Of a stretch of DNA of 64,000 nt, positions 42,989-53,800 are shown one piece after another. Origin of the DNA: Flavobacterium sp. (GTDB lineage: Bacteria > Bacteroidota > Bacteroidia > Flavobacteriales > Flavobacteriaceae). The stretch spans positions 186,001 through 250,000 of the forward strand of contig NZ_JAQVCH010000001.1 of assembly GCF_028689845.1 (NCBI RefSeq), written 5' to 3'. Under the pieces are notes generated by a model, which did no database searches, was not told where the DNA came from, and saw nothing but the letters and a program-made list of their open reading frames with translations. A program made the position numbers and the translations under genes. How positions within the stretch are numbered: the first letter of the stretch is position 1; each line of letters begins with the position of its first letter.

Positions 42989-43032
42989 AAAATCCCAAAT
43001 TGCAACACAAAAGTATTGGAATTTGGGATTTT
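42989..43032. terminator. Bidirectional hairpin before tatA
   Basis: Perfect 13-bp stem AAAATCCCAAATT (42989-43001) / AATTTGGGATTTT (43020-43032) with an 18-base loop, 20 bases after the tatA stop on the minus strand; it also closes the tex side. Confidence 0.75.
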
Positions 43033-43052
43033 ATAATTTGGAATTTTCTAAA

Positions 43053-43247
43053 TTATTTCTCTTCCTCTTTTTTAGAGTCTGCAGGTTGATCTTCTTTAGC
43101 GGCATTTTTAAATTCTTTAATTCCGCTTCCAAGTCCTTTCATTAATTCTGGAATTTTTTTACCTCCAAAAAGTAATAAAATCACTACGATGATTAATCCA
43201 ATTTGCCAAGGACCTACCATACCTAAGAATATAGCTAATGCATTCAT
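43053..43247 (-). CDS. tatA: Twin-arginine translocase subunit TatA/TatE
   Basis: 64 residues. One N-terminal membrane helix (about 12-30, [20 protein letters not shown]) leads into the conserved FGGKKIPEL hinge and the amphipathic helix [17 protein letters not shown], then a short acidic tail. TatA forms the pore for folded proteins with a twin-arginine signal. No tatC lies nearby. A minus-strand TACCTTTG motif at 43268-43275 is a fitting promoter element. Confidence 0.93.
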   Translation of the reverse strand: MNALAIFLGMVGPWQIGLIIVVILLLFGGKKIPELMKGLGSGIKEFKNAAKEDQPADSKKEEEK

Positions 43248-43267
43248 ATATTTTAAATTGAGACCAC

Positions 43268-43275
43268 AAAGGTAA
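43268..43275 (-). promoter_or_regulatory. Bacteroidetes -7 promoter element for tatA
   Basis: TACCTTTG on the minus strand, about 21 bases before the start codon. Confidence 0.5.
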
Positions 43276-43391
43276 AAATAAAAAGCGTACTTGTTTCTAT
43301 TCCTAACAATTCTTAACTAAAATCTGCGTTAAAATGAACTATTTTTAATTAAAACAGTCTAATTCACGCTTTTCAACGTAGGTTTAATTCC

Positions 43392-43399
43392 TATATTTG
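43392..43399 (+). promoter_or_regulatory. Bacteroidetes -7 promoter element for the M23 peptidase gene
   Basis: TATATTTG ends 17 bases before the start codon at 43417. No good -33 TTG was seen. Confidence 0.5.
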
Positions 43400-43416
43400 T
43401 ATACTAAAATTCAATT

Positions 43417-44286
43417 ATGGCTGGAAAACGACTCAAAAGACAGCGACTTAAAAAGCAATTGTTCACAAAAAACAGGTTGGTTATTTTGAATGAAGAAACC
43501 TTTGAGGAAATTTTTTCACTAAAATTGAACCTTATGAATGTTTTTGTGGTGTTGACTATTTCTGCCATTCTATTAATTTCTATAACCACTTATATCATTG
43601 CTTTTACTCCTTTACGGGAATTTATTCCAGGTTATGCATCCAATAAGTTAAAAAAAGATGCGACTATTTTAGCTGTAAAATCTGATTCTTTAACGGTTGA
43701 AATTCAAAAAAACGAATTGTACATTGCTTCCATCAAAAAAATACTGACCGGCGACTTAGAATATGCAAAATTTAATAAAGATTCTATTTTAGCTTCTGAA
43801 AATCCTGCGAATTCAAAATTAAATTTGAACCCCACTCCTGAAGAGAAAAAACTGCGGGAACAAGTTGCTTTAGAAGATAAATACAACCTTTTTGAAAAAG
43901 CCCAATCTAAAGTAAACTTGGTATTATTTCCGCCTGTTCGCGGACATATTACCGAGAAATACAATTCAAAAAATAACCATTTGGCAGTTGATATTGCGGT
44001 GGCAAAAGATACGCCAATTAAATCGGTGGCTAACGGAAGCGTCGTCTTTGCAGAATGGACACCTTCAACGGGAAATGTTATCATTATCAAACATAGAGAC
44101 GCCATTTTATCAGTTTATAAACACGCTGCTTCTTTAACTAAAACCCAAGGCGACGTAGTGCGAACAGGCGAAGTTATTGCTTTAGCGGGCTCAACGGGTA
44201 AAGAATCCACCGGAATTCACCTCCATTTTGAATTATGGAAAGACGGTTTTGCCATCGATCCTTCCCAATTTATAGATTTTGAATAA
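43417..44286 (+). CDS. M23-family membrane-anchored murein endopeptidase
   Basis: 289 residues. A short basic cytoplasmic head (GKRLKRQRLKKQLFTKN), one membrane helix (about 45-65, MNVFVVLTISAILLISITTY), a linker, and a C-terminal LytM/M23 domain with its zinc ligands: HxxxD as NNHLAVDIA and HxH as GIHLHFELW. It trims peptidoglycan cross-links in the periplasm, or activates a partner if the first His is not catalytic. It overlaps the next gene's upstream region with one base between stop and ATG. The two appear co-transcribed. Confidence 0.92.
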   Translation: MAGKRLKRQRLKKQLFTKNRLVILNEETFEEIFSLKLNLMNVFVVLTISAILLISITTYIIAFTPLREFIPGYASNKLKKDATILAVKSDSLTVEIQKNELYIASIKKILTGDLEYAKFNKDSILASENPANSKLNLNPTPEEKKLREQVALEDKYNLFEKAQSKVNLVLFPPVRGHITEKYNSKNNHLAVDIAVAKDTPIKSVANGSVVFAEWTPSTGNVIIIKHRDAILSVYKHAASLTKTQGDVVRTGEVIALAGSTGKESTGIHLHFELWKDGFAIDPSQFIDFE

Positions 44287-44287
44287 T

Positions 44288-45784
44288 ATGAGTATCAAAG
44301 CAATCGCCGCTAAGTTATTAGCCAAGAAAATAAATTCAGATACCCAAAAATGGGCTTCTAACCCTGTCGAAACACAACAAAAAGTTTTGGCTAGTTTGAT
44401 TAAAAAAGCGGCAGAAACGAATTTTGGAAAAGACCATGATTTTGCAACTATTAAATCACATTACGATTTTGTTTCCAAAGTTCCAGTGCGAGATTATGAG
44501 GCGTTAAAACCCTATGTTGATTTGGTTGTAGAAGGAAATGAAAACATTTTATGGCCAGGAAAACCAGTTTATTTTGCCAAAACTTCGGGCACTACTTCGG
44601 GAGCAAAATACATTCCGTTAACAAAGGAATCAATTCCCTTTCATATTCAAGCCGCTCGAAATGCTATTTTGAGTTATATTCACGAAACAGGTAAAGCCGA
44701 TTTTGTCAATGGCAAAATGATTTTCTTGCAAGGAAGTCCGATTTTAGAAGAGAAAAACGGCATCAAACTGGGAAGACTTTCAGGAATTGTGGCTCATTAT
44801 GTGCCAAACTATTTACTTAAAAATAGAATGCCTTCGTGGGAAACGAATTGTATTGACGATTGGGAAACCAAAGTCAATGCCATTGTAGAAGAAACTTTTC
44901 ATGAAAATATGACGGTAATTTCAGGCATTCCAGCTTGGGTTCAAATGTATTTTGAAAAATTACAGCAAAAAGGAAATAAAAAAGTAGGCGACTTGTTTAA
45001 AAACTTTCAGTTATTTATTTACGGCGGCGTAAATTATGAACCTTATCGTGCTAAATTTGAAAATTTAATAGGAAGAAAAGTTGATTCCATTGAGCTTTTT
45101 CCAGCTTCTGAAGGTTTTTTTGCTTACCAAGACAAACAAACTGAAAAAGGAATGTTACTTTTATTAAATTCAGGTATGTTTTATGAATTCATTAAAGCAG
45201 ATGAATTCATATCAAGTTCGGAAACGTCAGAATCCAAACGGTATACCATTGGTGAAGTAGAATTAGGGGTGAATTATGTACTTATAATTTCGTCTAACGC
45301 TGGGCTTTGGGCTTATAATATTGGTGATACGATACAATTTACAAGTCTAAAACCGTATCGCATTATCGTTTCTGGTCGAATTAAGCATTTTATTTCTGCT
45401 TTTGGCGAACATGTTATTGGAAAAGAAGTGGAACAAGCTTTAAAAGAGGCGATGCAAAACACAGCAATTCGTATCAATGAATTTACGGTGGCACCTCAAA
45501 TTGCTCCAGAAACGGGTTTACCTTATCATGAATGGTTTATTGAATTTCAAAATGAACCTGCTGATTTGGAAGAATTTGCTTTAAAAATTGACCAAGCCAT
45601 GCGAATTCAAAACGCATACTATGAAGATTTAATCGTCGGAAAAGTGCTTCGAACGGTTGTCATCACCAAAGTGGAAACGAATGGTTTTCAAAAATATATG
45701 AAATCCATCGGTAAATTAGGCGGTCAAAACAAACTGCCCCGATTGAGTAATGATAGAAAAATGGTTGAGAAATTAATGCAATGA
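44288..45784 (+). CDS. GH3-like acyl-adenylate/amide synthetase family protein
   Basis: 498 residues from the ATG at 44288; a TTG 9 bases earlier overlaps the M23 stop. ANL-type adenylating fold of the plant GH3 kind: the phosphate loop FAKTSGTTSGAKYIPLTKES (about 92-111), FIYGGVNYEPYRAKFE, ELFPASEGFFAYQ and YRIIVSGRIKHFISAFGEHV. Plant members conjugate amino acids to hormones; the bacterial substrate is unknown. It starts one base after the M23 gene. Confidence 0.88.
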   Translation: MSIKAIAAKLLAKKINSDTQKWASNPVETQQKVLASLIKKAAETNFGKDHDFATIKSHYDFVSKVPVRDYEALKPYVDLVVEGNENILWPGKPVYFAKTSGTTSGAKYIPLTKESIPFHIQAARNAILSYIHETGKADFVNGKMIFLQGSPILEEKNGIKLGRLSGIVAHYVPNYLLKNRMPSWETNCIDDWETKVNAIVEETFHENMTVISGIPAWVQMYFEKLQQKGNKKVGDLFKNFQLFIYGGVNYEPYRAKFENLIGRKVDSIELFPASEGFFAYQDKQTEKGMLLLLNSGMFYEFIKADEFISSSETSESKRYTIGEVELGVNYVLIISSNAGLWAYNIGDTIQFTSLKPYRIIVSGRIKHFISAFGEHVIGKEVEQALKEAMQNTAIRINEFTVAPQIAPETGLPYHEWFIEFQNEPADLEEFALKIDQAMRIQNAYYEDLIVGKVLRTVVITKVETNGFQKYMKSIGKLGGQNKLPRLSNDRKMVEKLMQ

Positions 45785-45793
45785 TAAAAATTG

Positions 45794-45801
45794 TACCTTT
45801 G
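45794..45801 (+). promoter_or_regulatory. Bacteroidetes -7 promoter element
   Basis: TACCTTTG followed by C, the common flavobacterial form, 21 bases before the ATG at 45823. Confidence 0.55.
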
Positions 45802-45822
45802 CGGGTTATAAATTAGAATTTA

Positions 45823-47517
45823 ATGAAAGAAATTAAAAATATATCGCGTTCACGAGCTCAAGAATCTTCTGCAGCAATCGAACGATTATACATTACGATA
45901 CGGCATTTGTTTAACCGAGGTTTTTATAAACCAATGGGAATTTCTGGCGAAACCTTGCGAGAGGCTTTACTACAATTACGACCGGAAATTTATGGCTCTA
46001 TTGCTGGAGAGAAAGTAGAACTCAATGGTTTATTATATGTAATTGAACGTTTACCTGTTGGAATTGAAGAATGTCGATACATTAATTTAACGTCTGACGA
46101 AGGTTATTCAAAATCGCATTTTCAAGCTATTGTTCCTCCAAAAAGAAGAAGAAATTGTTACCGTATTGACGAAGAACAAATGAATATTGAAATCACTAGA
46201 GGTCGCTCAGATATCTATGATATTTTAACGCATTTGACCTTTATTTTTATCGAATCGCATAAAATTAAAGACAGAATCTTATTAGATGAAAATCAATACG
46301 AAGTAACGAGAGATTGGCAAAAAGTTGAATATTATGCTTTACAATCAAAAAAACTAAGTCAAATTGATAAGGAAAAAGCTATTTCTCACGCTTCAAATGT
46401 ATTAGGTCGAAGTTTTTCAGAAGTTTTGGCCATCTATGATTCGTTTGGAACAACCGATAAACCAGACCGTTTTTTACACGTGATTTATTGGTTAGGAAAA
46501 TTAGCCTTAGAAGAGATTGTAGAAAACAATAAACGAACCATTACGTTCAGTCCGATTTTACGAGAACGACTTGGGCATCACATTCACGGAGAAATTTGGG
46601 CTACTCAAATTAAAGATATTTTAAAGAAAAACGATTTATTAGAACGTCCCATTCACATTATCAGCGCAAATATGCACAGTGTGATGAATTCTATTTTTGC
46701 AACTCATGTTTTAAAAACTAAATTTAAAGAAAAATCAGATTTCTTTATTTTTGAGGAATTAAGCAAATCAGGTGCAAATGATGTGCGAAATAAAGTGGAA
46801 GAAGTGGCCTTAAAATCAGGAATGATTTCGGTTTTAGATCAATCAGGAACTAATATTGATGTGCAAATTTTTGACACCGCAAAAATAGATTTTTCTAAAA
46901 CAGCATTTCCATCCGCACAACTTGTCGACCAAAAACCAGTGCTTATCGTAATGGATTATGCTTTTGGCGAACAAGCTTATGAAACGATTGATGAATTATT
47001 AAAACCGTATAAAGAAGGTAAAAGTAAAGTAACATTTTTAAACGTCGCTTCCGTTTCTATTATGGGAAAAGCAGGTATTTTGCAAGGTGGAAAAGGCGAT
47101 ATAATGATTCCATCTGCACATATTAATGAAGGAACAGGCGATAATTATCCATTTCAAAATGAATTAAATGCAGCCATGTTTGAAGGAAATGGAATTCCTG
47201 TTTTTGCAGGACCTATGGTTACAGTTTTGGGAACTTCGTTACAAAATAAAGATTTGCTAAAATTCTTTCACGAATCTACTTGGGGCGTAATCGGATTAGA
47301 AATGGAAGGTGCATATTATCAAAAAGCAATACAGTCGGCTTCTAAAATTAGAAAAAGTATACCAGAACATGTTAAGGTTCGCTATGCTTATTATGCTTCA
47401 GATAATCCGTTAGAAACAGGCAGCACGCTAGCTTCAGGCGGTTTAGGAACTACCGGAGTTAAGCCTACTTATTTGATTACAATTAAAATATTAGAACAAA
47501 TTTTTAATTCAAAATAG
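45823..47517 (+). CDS. DUF6909-like conserved protein with nucleosidase-like C-terminal motif
   Basis: 564 residues. The N-terminal half is highly charged (RAQESSAAIERLYITIRHLF, PPKRRRNCYRIDEEQMNIEI) and looks like the family annotated DUF6909 in Bacteroidetes; this name is from memory. The C-terminal half (about 330-560) is alpha/beta with KPVLIVMDYAFGEQAYETI, GIPVFAGPMVTVLGTSLQNK and GVIGLEMEGAYYQKAIQSAS; the last resembles the (D/E)MEG site of nucleoside phosphorylases and MTA/SAH nucleosidases. No signal peptide. Its own promoter precedes it and the polysaccharide genes follow directly (6 bases to the Wzz-like gene). Confidence 0.65.
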   Translation: MKEIKNISRSRAQESSAAIERLYITIRHLFNRGFYKPMGISGETLREALLQLRPEIYGSIAGEKVELNGLLYVIERLPVGIEECRYINLTSDEGYSKSHFQAIVPPKRRRNCYRIDEEQMNIEITRGRSDIYDILTHLTFIFIESHKIKDRILLDENQYEVTRDWQKVEYYALQSKKLSQIDKEKAISHASNVLGRSFSEVLAIYDSFGTTDKPDRFLHVIYWLGKLALEEIVENNKRTITFSPILRERLGHHIHGEIWATQIKDILKKNDLLERPIHIISANMHSVMNSIFATHVLKTKFKEKSDFFIFEELSKSGANDVRNKVEEVALKSGMISVLDQSGTNIDVQIFDTAKIDFSKTAFPSAQLVDQKPVLIVMDYAFGEQAYETIDELLKPYKEGKSKVTFLNVASVSIMGKAGILQGGKGDIMIPSAHINEGTGDNYPFQNELNAAMFEGNGIPVFAGPMVTVLGTSLQNKDLLKFFHESTWGVIGLEMEGAYYQKAIQSASKIRKSIPEHVKVRYAYYASDNPLETGSTLASGGLGTTGVKPTYLITIKILEQIFNSK

Positions 47518-47523
47518 AAAATT

Positions 47524-48489
47524 ATGAGCTCAAACTCATCTGCTGACCAGGAAATTGATTTAGGTCAAGTATCCAGAAAAATTGGAAAAACGTATAATTC
47601 TTTTTTAAATTGGATTTTTAGAGGGATATTATTTGTTAAACGAAACCTTATTTTGATTGTCATTTTGTTTGTAATTGGAGCAGCTTTAGGCTTTTATTTA
47701 GATAAGAAAAGCAATTCGTATGACCATCAAATTATTGTCAATCCAAATTTTGGAAGTACCGATTATGTCTATGCCAAAATTGATTTATTGCAATCTAAAA
47801 TTAAAGAAAATGATACTGTTTTCTTAAAAGGAATAGGAATTCAAGATACAAAAAAAATCAAGACAATTAAGATTGAACCAATTGTAGATGTTTATCGGTT
47901 TATTGGGAATAGTACCGAGAATTTTGATATGATTAAATTATTAGCAGAAAATGGCAACATTGACAAAATTGTTGAAAATAAAGTAACGAGTAAAAACTAT
48001 CCTTACCATACGATTTCTTTTTCCACGTCTAAACTTTCATCTAACGAAAAAACAGTTAATCCTATTTTAAATTTTTTGAATGACAGCGATTTTTATCAAG
48101 CCGTTCAAAAAGAATATGTCAATAATGTTAATGAAAAAATGAAAGCAAATGATTCTATTATTTCTCAAATTGATGCGTTAATGAATCAGTTTAAAAATAG
48201 AATTAGTGGCAGTCAAAGCGATAAATTAGTCTATTATAATGAAAATACGCAACTTAACGATGTGATTCAAACCAAAGATAAACTAGTTCGTGAACAGGGT
48301 TTATTGCGAATTGATTTAGTAAGTATTGATAAAATAGTGAAAGCAAACAGTTCTATTTTAAACAATAAAAATACAGAAGGAGCAAATGGTAAAATGAAAC
48401 TAATCTTACCTATTTTCTTTATTTTATTGCTAATGATTTTCACTCGATTTAAACGTTTTTATCTAAATCAATTGACAAAAACAGTCTAA
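47524..48489 (+). CDS. Wzz-like chain-length or polysaccharide co-polymerase protein
   Basis: 321 residues with the Wzz layout: an N-terminal cytoplasmic part, a membrane helix (about 40-60, [20 protein letters not shown]), a long periplasmic helical region (about 65-290) and a second membrane helix near the C terminus (about 293-310, [18 protein letters not shown]). No kinase domain. Members set the length of O-antigen or capsule chains together with Wzy. Its position immediately before rfbA supports this. The Pro-rich second helix of classical Wzz is only weakly present, so the assignment is by topology. Confidence 0.65.
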   Translation: MSSNSSADQEIDLGQVSRKIGKTYNSFLNWIFRGILFVKRNLILIVILFVIGAALGFYLDKKSNSYDHQIIVNPNFGSTDYVYAKIDLLQSKIKENDTVFLKGIGIQDTKKIKTIKIEPIVDVYRFIGNSTENFDMIKLLAENGNIDKIVENKVTSKNYPYHTISFSTSKLSSNEKTVNPILNFLNDSDFYQAVQKEYVNNVNEKMKANDSIISQIDALMNQFKNRISGSQSDKLVYYNENTQLNDVIQTKDKLVREQGLLRIDLVSIDKIVKANSSILNNKNTEGANGKMKLILPIFFILLLMIFTRFKRFYLNQLTKTV

Positions 48490-48521
48490 ACTTAGAAGTT
48501 ATTCGAATAAAACAGCAAAGC

Positions 48522-49391
48522 ATGAAAGGAATTATCTTAGCCGGCGGATCGGGCACACGGTTACACCCGTTAACCTTAGCAGTAAGTAAACAACTGATGC
48601 CGATTTATGACAAACCCATGATTTATTATCCATTGTCCACGTTAATGTGGTCTGGAATTCATGAGATTTTAATCATTTCTACGCCGCATGATTTGCCTTT
48701 GTTTCGCCAGTTATTAGGCGATGGCAGTCAATTGGGCTGTCGTTTTGAGTATGCCGTTCAAGAACATCCTAACGGTTTAGCAGAAGCCTTTATTATTGGC
48801 AAAGAATTTGTTGGCAACGATAAAGTTGCTTTGATTTTGGGCGATAACATTTTTTACGGAACAGGTTTGGCCGAACTACTTCAAAACAATAGCAATCCAG
48901 AGGGCGGAATTATTTATGCTTATCATGTGCATGATCCTGAACGCTACGGCGTGGTCGATTTTGATAAAGACGGAAAGGTACTTTCAATAGAAGAAAAACC
49001 ACTAAAACCGAAATCGAATTTTGCGGTACCTGGAATTTATTTTTATGATAATTCGGTACTTGAAATTGCAGCTAATATCCAACCAAGTCCTCGTGGTGAA
49101 TTGGAAATTACCGACGTCAATAGAGCCTACCTAAAGAATGGAAATTTAAAAGTAAGTATTTTAGATAGAGGAACCGCTTGGTTAGACACTGGTACTTTTC
49201 AATCGCTAATGCAAGCTGGGCAATTTGTACAAGTAATTGAAGAACGTCAAGGATTGAAAATAGGAGCGATTGAAGAAGCCGCTTACAAGATGGGTTTTAT
49301 TGATGCAAAACAATTGCAAAAAATAGCCGAACCGTTATTGAAAAGCGGTTATGGAAACCACTTAATGAGCCTGATAAAAGAAATAAACTAG
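48522..49391 (+). CDS. rfbA: Glucose-1-phosphate thymidylyltransferase
   Basis: 289 residues, standard RfbA. N-terminal nucleotide-binding motif [20 protein letters not shown], then [31 protein letters not shown] and the active-site region [20 protein letters not shown], ending [11 protein letters not shown]. It makes dTDP-glucose from dTTP and glucose 1-phosphate, the first step to dTDP-rhamnose and other dTDP sugars. First of the rfbA-rfbC-rfbD run. Confidence 0.97.
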   Translation: MKGIILAGGSGTRLHPLTLAVSKQLMPIYDKPMIYYPLSTLMWSGIHEILIISTPHDLPLFRQLLGDGSQLGCRFEYAVQEHPNGLAEAFIIGKEFVGNDKVALILGDNIFYGTGLAELLQNNSNPEGGIIYAYHVHDPERYGVVDFDKDGKVLSIEEKPLKPKSNFAVPGIYFYDNSVLEIAANIQPSPRGELEITDVNRAYLKNGNLKVSILDRGTAWLDTGTFQSLMQAGQFVQVIEERQGLKIGAIEEAAYKMGFIDAKQLQKIAEPLLKSGYGNHLMSLIKEIN

Positions 49392-49418
49392 AAATAAGAA
49401 AAATTCCTTTTTTTGCAA

Positions 49419-49970
49419 ATGAGATTTACAGAAACCAAATTGAAAGGTTGTTTTATTCTTGAACCTAAAATAATACAGGATGAAAGAGGTTATTTTATGG
49501 AAAGTTTTAACGAAAAAGCTTTTCAAAATGCAATTGGAGCACCCATTCATTTTGTGCAAGACAATCAATCTTTTTCTACCAAAGGTGTTTTACGCGGACT
49601 TCATTATCAAACGGGAGAGTATGCTCAAGCTAAATTAGTTCGGGTTTTACAAGGAGAAGTTTTAGACCTAGCCGTTGATATTCGACCAGAATCTGCAACC
49701 TTTGGTCAATATGAAGCTGTTGTTTTGTCTGCAGAAAATCAGAAGCAATTCTTTGTGCCAAGAGGATTTGCTCATGGCTTTTTGGTTTTGAGTGACACCG
49801 CTACTTTTTTCTATAAATGTGATAATTTTTATAATAAAGAATCCGAAGGAGGAATCATTTATAATGATGAATCCATTGGCATCGATTGGTTATTTAAAAC
49901 GGATGAACTACTCATTTCCGAAAAAGATAAGCACTTGCCTAACTTACAACAAGCAAAAAGAGCATGGTAG
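49419..49970 (+). CDS. rfbC: dTDP-4-dehydrorhamnose 3,5-epimerase
   Basis: 183 residues from the ATG at 49419 (a TTG six bases earlier was rejected). Cupin fold with the RfbC landmarks KLKGCFILEPKIIQDERGYF, GVLRGLHYQTGEYAQAKLVR (catalytic His in RGLHYQ), VLDLAVDIRPESATFG and FFVPRGFAHGFLVL. The next gene starts inside its end (ATG at 49964), so translation is coupled. Confidence 0.96.
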   Translation: MRFTETKLKGCFILEPKIIQDERGYFMESFNEKAFQNAIGAPIHFVQDNQSFSTKGVLRGLHYQTGEYAQAKLVRVLQGEVLDLAVDIRPESATFGQYEAVVLSAENQKQFFVPRGFAHGFLVLSDTATFFYKCDNFYNKESEGGIIYNDESIGIDWLFKTDELLISEKDKHLPNLQQAKRAW

Positions 49971-50833
49971 TTTTAGTAACAGGAGCCAAAGGACAATTAG
50001 GACAAAGTTTACAATTTATTGCATCCAATCATCCTGAAATTCAATTTGTTTTTACTGATGCGACTGAATTAGACATTACCAATAGCGAAAACTGTGAAAA
50101 GGTTTTTGAACAGTACAAACCCAATTTTTGTATTAATACAGCCGCATATACTGCGGTAGATAAAGCGGAAAGCGAACCCGAAAAAGCCTATTTAATTAAT
50201 GTGGTAGGAGCTCAAAATGTAGCAGCGGTTTGCAAAAAACACGATACGATATTACTTCATATTTCTACCGATTTTGTTTTTGATGGCGATTACTCGAAAC
50301 TCGGAACGACAACAGGTTACAAAGAGACCGATGTACCAAATCCAACCGGCGTTTATGGACAAACAAAATTAGACGGTGAAATTGCTATTCAGCAAACCTG
50401 GAAAAAACATTTTATCATTCGAACATCTTGGGTTTATTCGCAATTTGGCAATAATTTTATGAAAACCATCTTGCGTCTTGCTTCTGAACGCGATAAAGTA
50501 TCGGTTGTAAACGACCAAATTGGAACCCCAACAAACGCTATAGATTTAGCAGAAGTTCTTTTAAAAATCATCATAACCTACAACCTGCAACCTACAACCT
50601 ACAACCATTTTGGAATTTACAACTTCAGTAACGAAGGACAATGCAGTTGGTATTTCTTTGCCAAAAAAATAGTTGAATACAATGGAATAAAAATTAATTT
50701 AGAACCTATTCCAACTACGAGTTTTCCAACACCAGCCAAAAGACCAGCGTACAGTGTTTTGGATAAACATAAAATAAAAACTACTTTTGGAATCCAAATC
50801 AACTATTGGGAAACGAGTTTGAATAAAATTTGA
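49964..50833 (+). CDS. rfbD: dTDP-4-dehydrorhamnose reductase, with an in-frame heptamer repeat
   Basis: 289 residues. Short-chain dehydrogenase fold: VLVTGAKGQLGQSLQ (nucleotide site), NTAAYTAVDKAESEPEKAYL, STDFVFDG and YxxxK as YGQTKLDGE. It reduces the 4-keto group to give dTDP-L-rhamnose. Residues around 205-215 (YNLQPTTYN) are encoded by four tandem copies of the 7-base unit AACCTAC (50575-50606), and lie before the usual GIYNFSNEGQCSWY segment, where family members normally have a short loop. No rfbB (4,6-dehydratase) is next to this run. Confidence 0.95.
   Translation: MVVLVTGAKGQLGQSLQFIASNHPEIQFVFTDATELDITNSENCEKVFEQYKPNFCINTAAYTAVDKAESEPEKAYLINVVGAQNVAAVCKKHDTILLHISTDFVFDGDYSKLGTTTGYKETDVPNPTGVYGQTKLDGEIAIQQTWKKHFIIRTSWVYSQFGNNFMKTILRLASERDKVSVVNDQIGTPTNAIDLAEVLLKIIITYNLQPTTYNHFGIYNFSNEGQCSWYFFAKKIVEYNGIKINLEPIPTTSFPTPAKRPAYSVLDKHKIKTTFGIQINYWETSLNKI
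50575..50606 (+). repeat. Tandem heptanucleotide repeat (AACCTAC)x4 inside rfbD
   Basis: Units AACCTAC, AACCTGC, AACCTAC, AACCTAC and a partial AACC. Seven is not a multiple of three, so gain or loss of one unit would shift the rfbD frame. Confidence 0.9.
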
Positions 50834-50858
50834 TTTTTATTTATCAAACCGTTTTTAG

Positions 50859-53800
50859 TTATAGTTTTATGATTTTTTTAATTTCTTTTTTACCATCAAC
50901 TTCCAATTGAAGAATATATAGTCCTTTTTGAAGGGTGCTTATATTTATTTTTAAACCAGTTAAAGTCCCACTTTCTACTAATTTTCCATCAATAGAAAAG
51001 AGTTTGAAATCGACTGTTGGATAACTGTGAACAATATATAAGATTTCTGAGACCGGGTTTGGATATACATTAAATTTTAATGGAAGATTATCCGGTATTT
51101 TAAACGTGTAGGTACTTCCTTTTACGCTAAAATTATTGAAAGTTACCCTATCACCATTATCTAGTGTCATATTCTCACCATCAAAACGAAGACGCATTTT
51201 AAAATTCTGATTGTTATTAACCCCATCAATAGCTGAGAAGTCTATTTCATAGGTTTGGTAGTCATCTGACAAACTAAATGAAGAATTTTCAAGTCCGGCA
51301 GTTGTCCATTCTGTTGTGTTTTCAGTTATAGAATAATCAACCAAAATGGTATGAGCTGCATTTTCATTTTTGGCTGCAAATCCCATCAAAATATCCTGAT
51401 AGGCAGTTGTTGATAATTCAAAAATAAGTTGGTTTTCAAAACCGTCATTTTGGAATGGTTGTTTGATTTGTAAACCTCGCATATTAGACAATTCAAATGG
51501 AATTTCATTATTTGCTTCTGGAATATAATTTAAATCGGTAGGACTATTTCTTCGTTCCATTGATGCTTTTCGCCAATTTGGGTGAGTGTTATCAAAAGGA
51601 TAGCCAGCTAAACAAGACTCGTAACGAAGTAGACCTTGAGAAGCGAGATCAAAAGTAGAATAAATTTCGGTTAGAGCTTCGTTGTTAGGAACATTACTGT
51701 CAATTGTCCAAAAATAAATAGGTATATCTTCTACTACATCTTGAGAAGAGACAAAATGAGCCGTTATTTCAAAATCAGTAGCTGGAGTCAGTGTAATTTC
51801 CGATTCAGGACTAATAGAAGCTCCTGTCCAATGACTAAAAACATAACCGGGTTTGGCAATGGCTTTTAAAGTAATCGGAATATTTTTAAAATAGACACCA
51901 TTCCAAGGATAGGGGTTTTCTTGAACGCCTGGAGTAGTAGCAAGAATTTCGATCGTATTGATTTGGATAAAACCTTGCGTTTCATCTAGTACATTTAAGT
52001 GAGCTTGTAGGGTAGAATCAATATTAAATTTTTCTAGAATATGATTTCTTTGGTAAGTTGGTCTCTCATTTGAAAATTCTATCATTACATCGATGTTAGA
52101 CTGCCATTCTTCCATGGAGCCAATCGTGCTCCAACGAAAGCGGTGCTCTTGAATTTCTGCCTCTATACCACTTTTCATTTCATAGATAACACCCACTACG
52201 CGTTCAGGTAGAAAAGTAGTATTTAACATATCCGCAAACCGATTTATAAAACTGTTTTTAAAAGTAGTGTTTTCTAATAATTTTCTTAAAACTAAGGTTG
52301 ACCATTCGGGGTTAAGGATTTCATCGCCACCTGTTGAGGTTGCAAAAGCTAGTGTGTTGTCCTCATAAGATTGTGGCACACCAGTACCACCAAAACCAAA
52401 ATCAGTATCCTTTAAAACCCAACGCCATCTACCATCTTGCCCATAGGGTGCATCAGGTTGATATTGATCGGTTCTTTTCCGCCAAAATTCAATATTATTG
52501 TGCGGCCAATCGGTATTTGCCGCATATATATTAGCAATAAAATGGTCGATGAAATTATCAGGGTCCATTTGTGTTTTTACATAATTATAATGGTCAGTTT
52601 CTACAAGATTATGAGTTGAAATATAATCAAACATTGCCATATAATGTTCAGAATCGCCTTCTTCAACAATAGTACCATTATATTCTAAAAAGTCTAAATC
52701 GCCATCAATAATTCCAAAAACACGTTCAAAATAATGACGATCAAAACGTTCTCGCATATTTAAAATTCCCCAATATTCTCCATTTAAAAGCGTAATTACA
52801 GGTTGGTAGGCTTGGGTTTCAAAATTCATGTGCTTTACCATTCGCTGTATAAAAGCATCTCTAAAATAAGTGGAAGAAACATCATTTCCTGAGTTTCTGA
52901 GGATTAATCGTTTAAAACTTGAATAGGAAGATTCATCAAAAAAAGCATGATTAAAACTCCCGCTTCCATATTCTGAACGAGCATATAAACGCAAGGATTT
53001 ATTGGGAGAAATACGGGTAAAATTACCGTTGAGTCGTATACCAATATCTTGGTTTAGAATTTCATTTCCATTTTCAAAAAAACTCAAATTAGCTTTTTTT
53101 TCAGTTATTTCCCCTTTTTGTTTATAATTTGCATCCGCCCAAACGGCGTCACCGTCAGGATTTTCTAATCGCCAATCGTCAAAGTCTTTGCCTGCTACAT
53201 AGATTCCGTTATCATAATTAAAAAATTGTGATTCGTCTAAACTGATTGAAACTACTGGAATTGAAAACCGATTTGCTTCTTCGGGCGAAATAAAATAACT
53301 GCGAGTAATGGTTTCGCTAGAAAGTGTTCCTTCTTTAAGAGCTTTTGTTCGCACAACGGTTCCTTTAAAAATCGGATTAGTAGGAATGTAAAAAGGAACT
53401 TGATGAAAAGTAGAAGAGATGGATGCAATTTTATTAGGCAAGTTACTGCGATCTATAATTTCAATTGGTTCTTCATAAAGCTGCGTAGCATAAGATTGTT
53501 CTAGTAATTCTCCAGAAGATTGACCCGGAAATTCTTCATATTGATTTTTATAGAAATAGGATTTTCCATTCAAATTTTCTAGTGTTGGTTCTGAGCCATC
53601 TAAGGTATAAATAAGGGTAACTTCAGGGTCAGGATGAGTAAGTGTAAGGGTAAAACCTTCTGAATAAAATCCGGAATCAACGGATAATTCAGGTGGACTT
53701 AGAGTATCTGGAGCTCCATCAATTGAATTAAGAAATCCGGGAGTTGGTTCTTGAAAAATTGAAAAGGTAAGCGAACCACTCGGAGCTCTTCCATAGGAAA

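Noticed and set aside
47524..48489. Tyrosine-kinase type Wzc protein
   Set aside because: It ends right after the second membrane helix with no Walker motifs or Tyr-rich tail.
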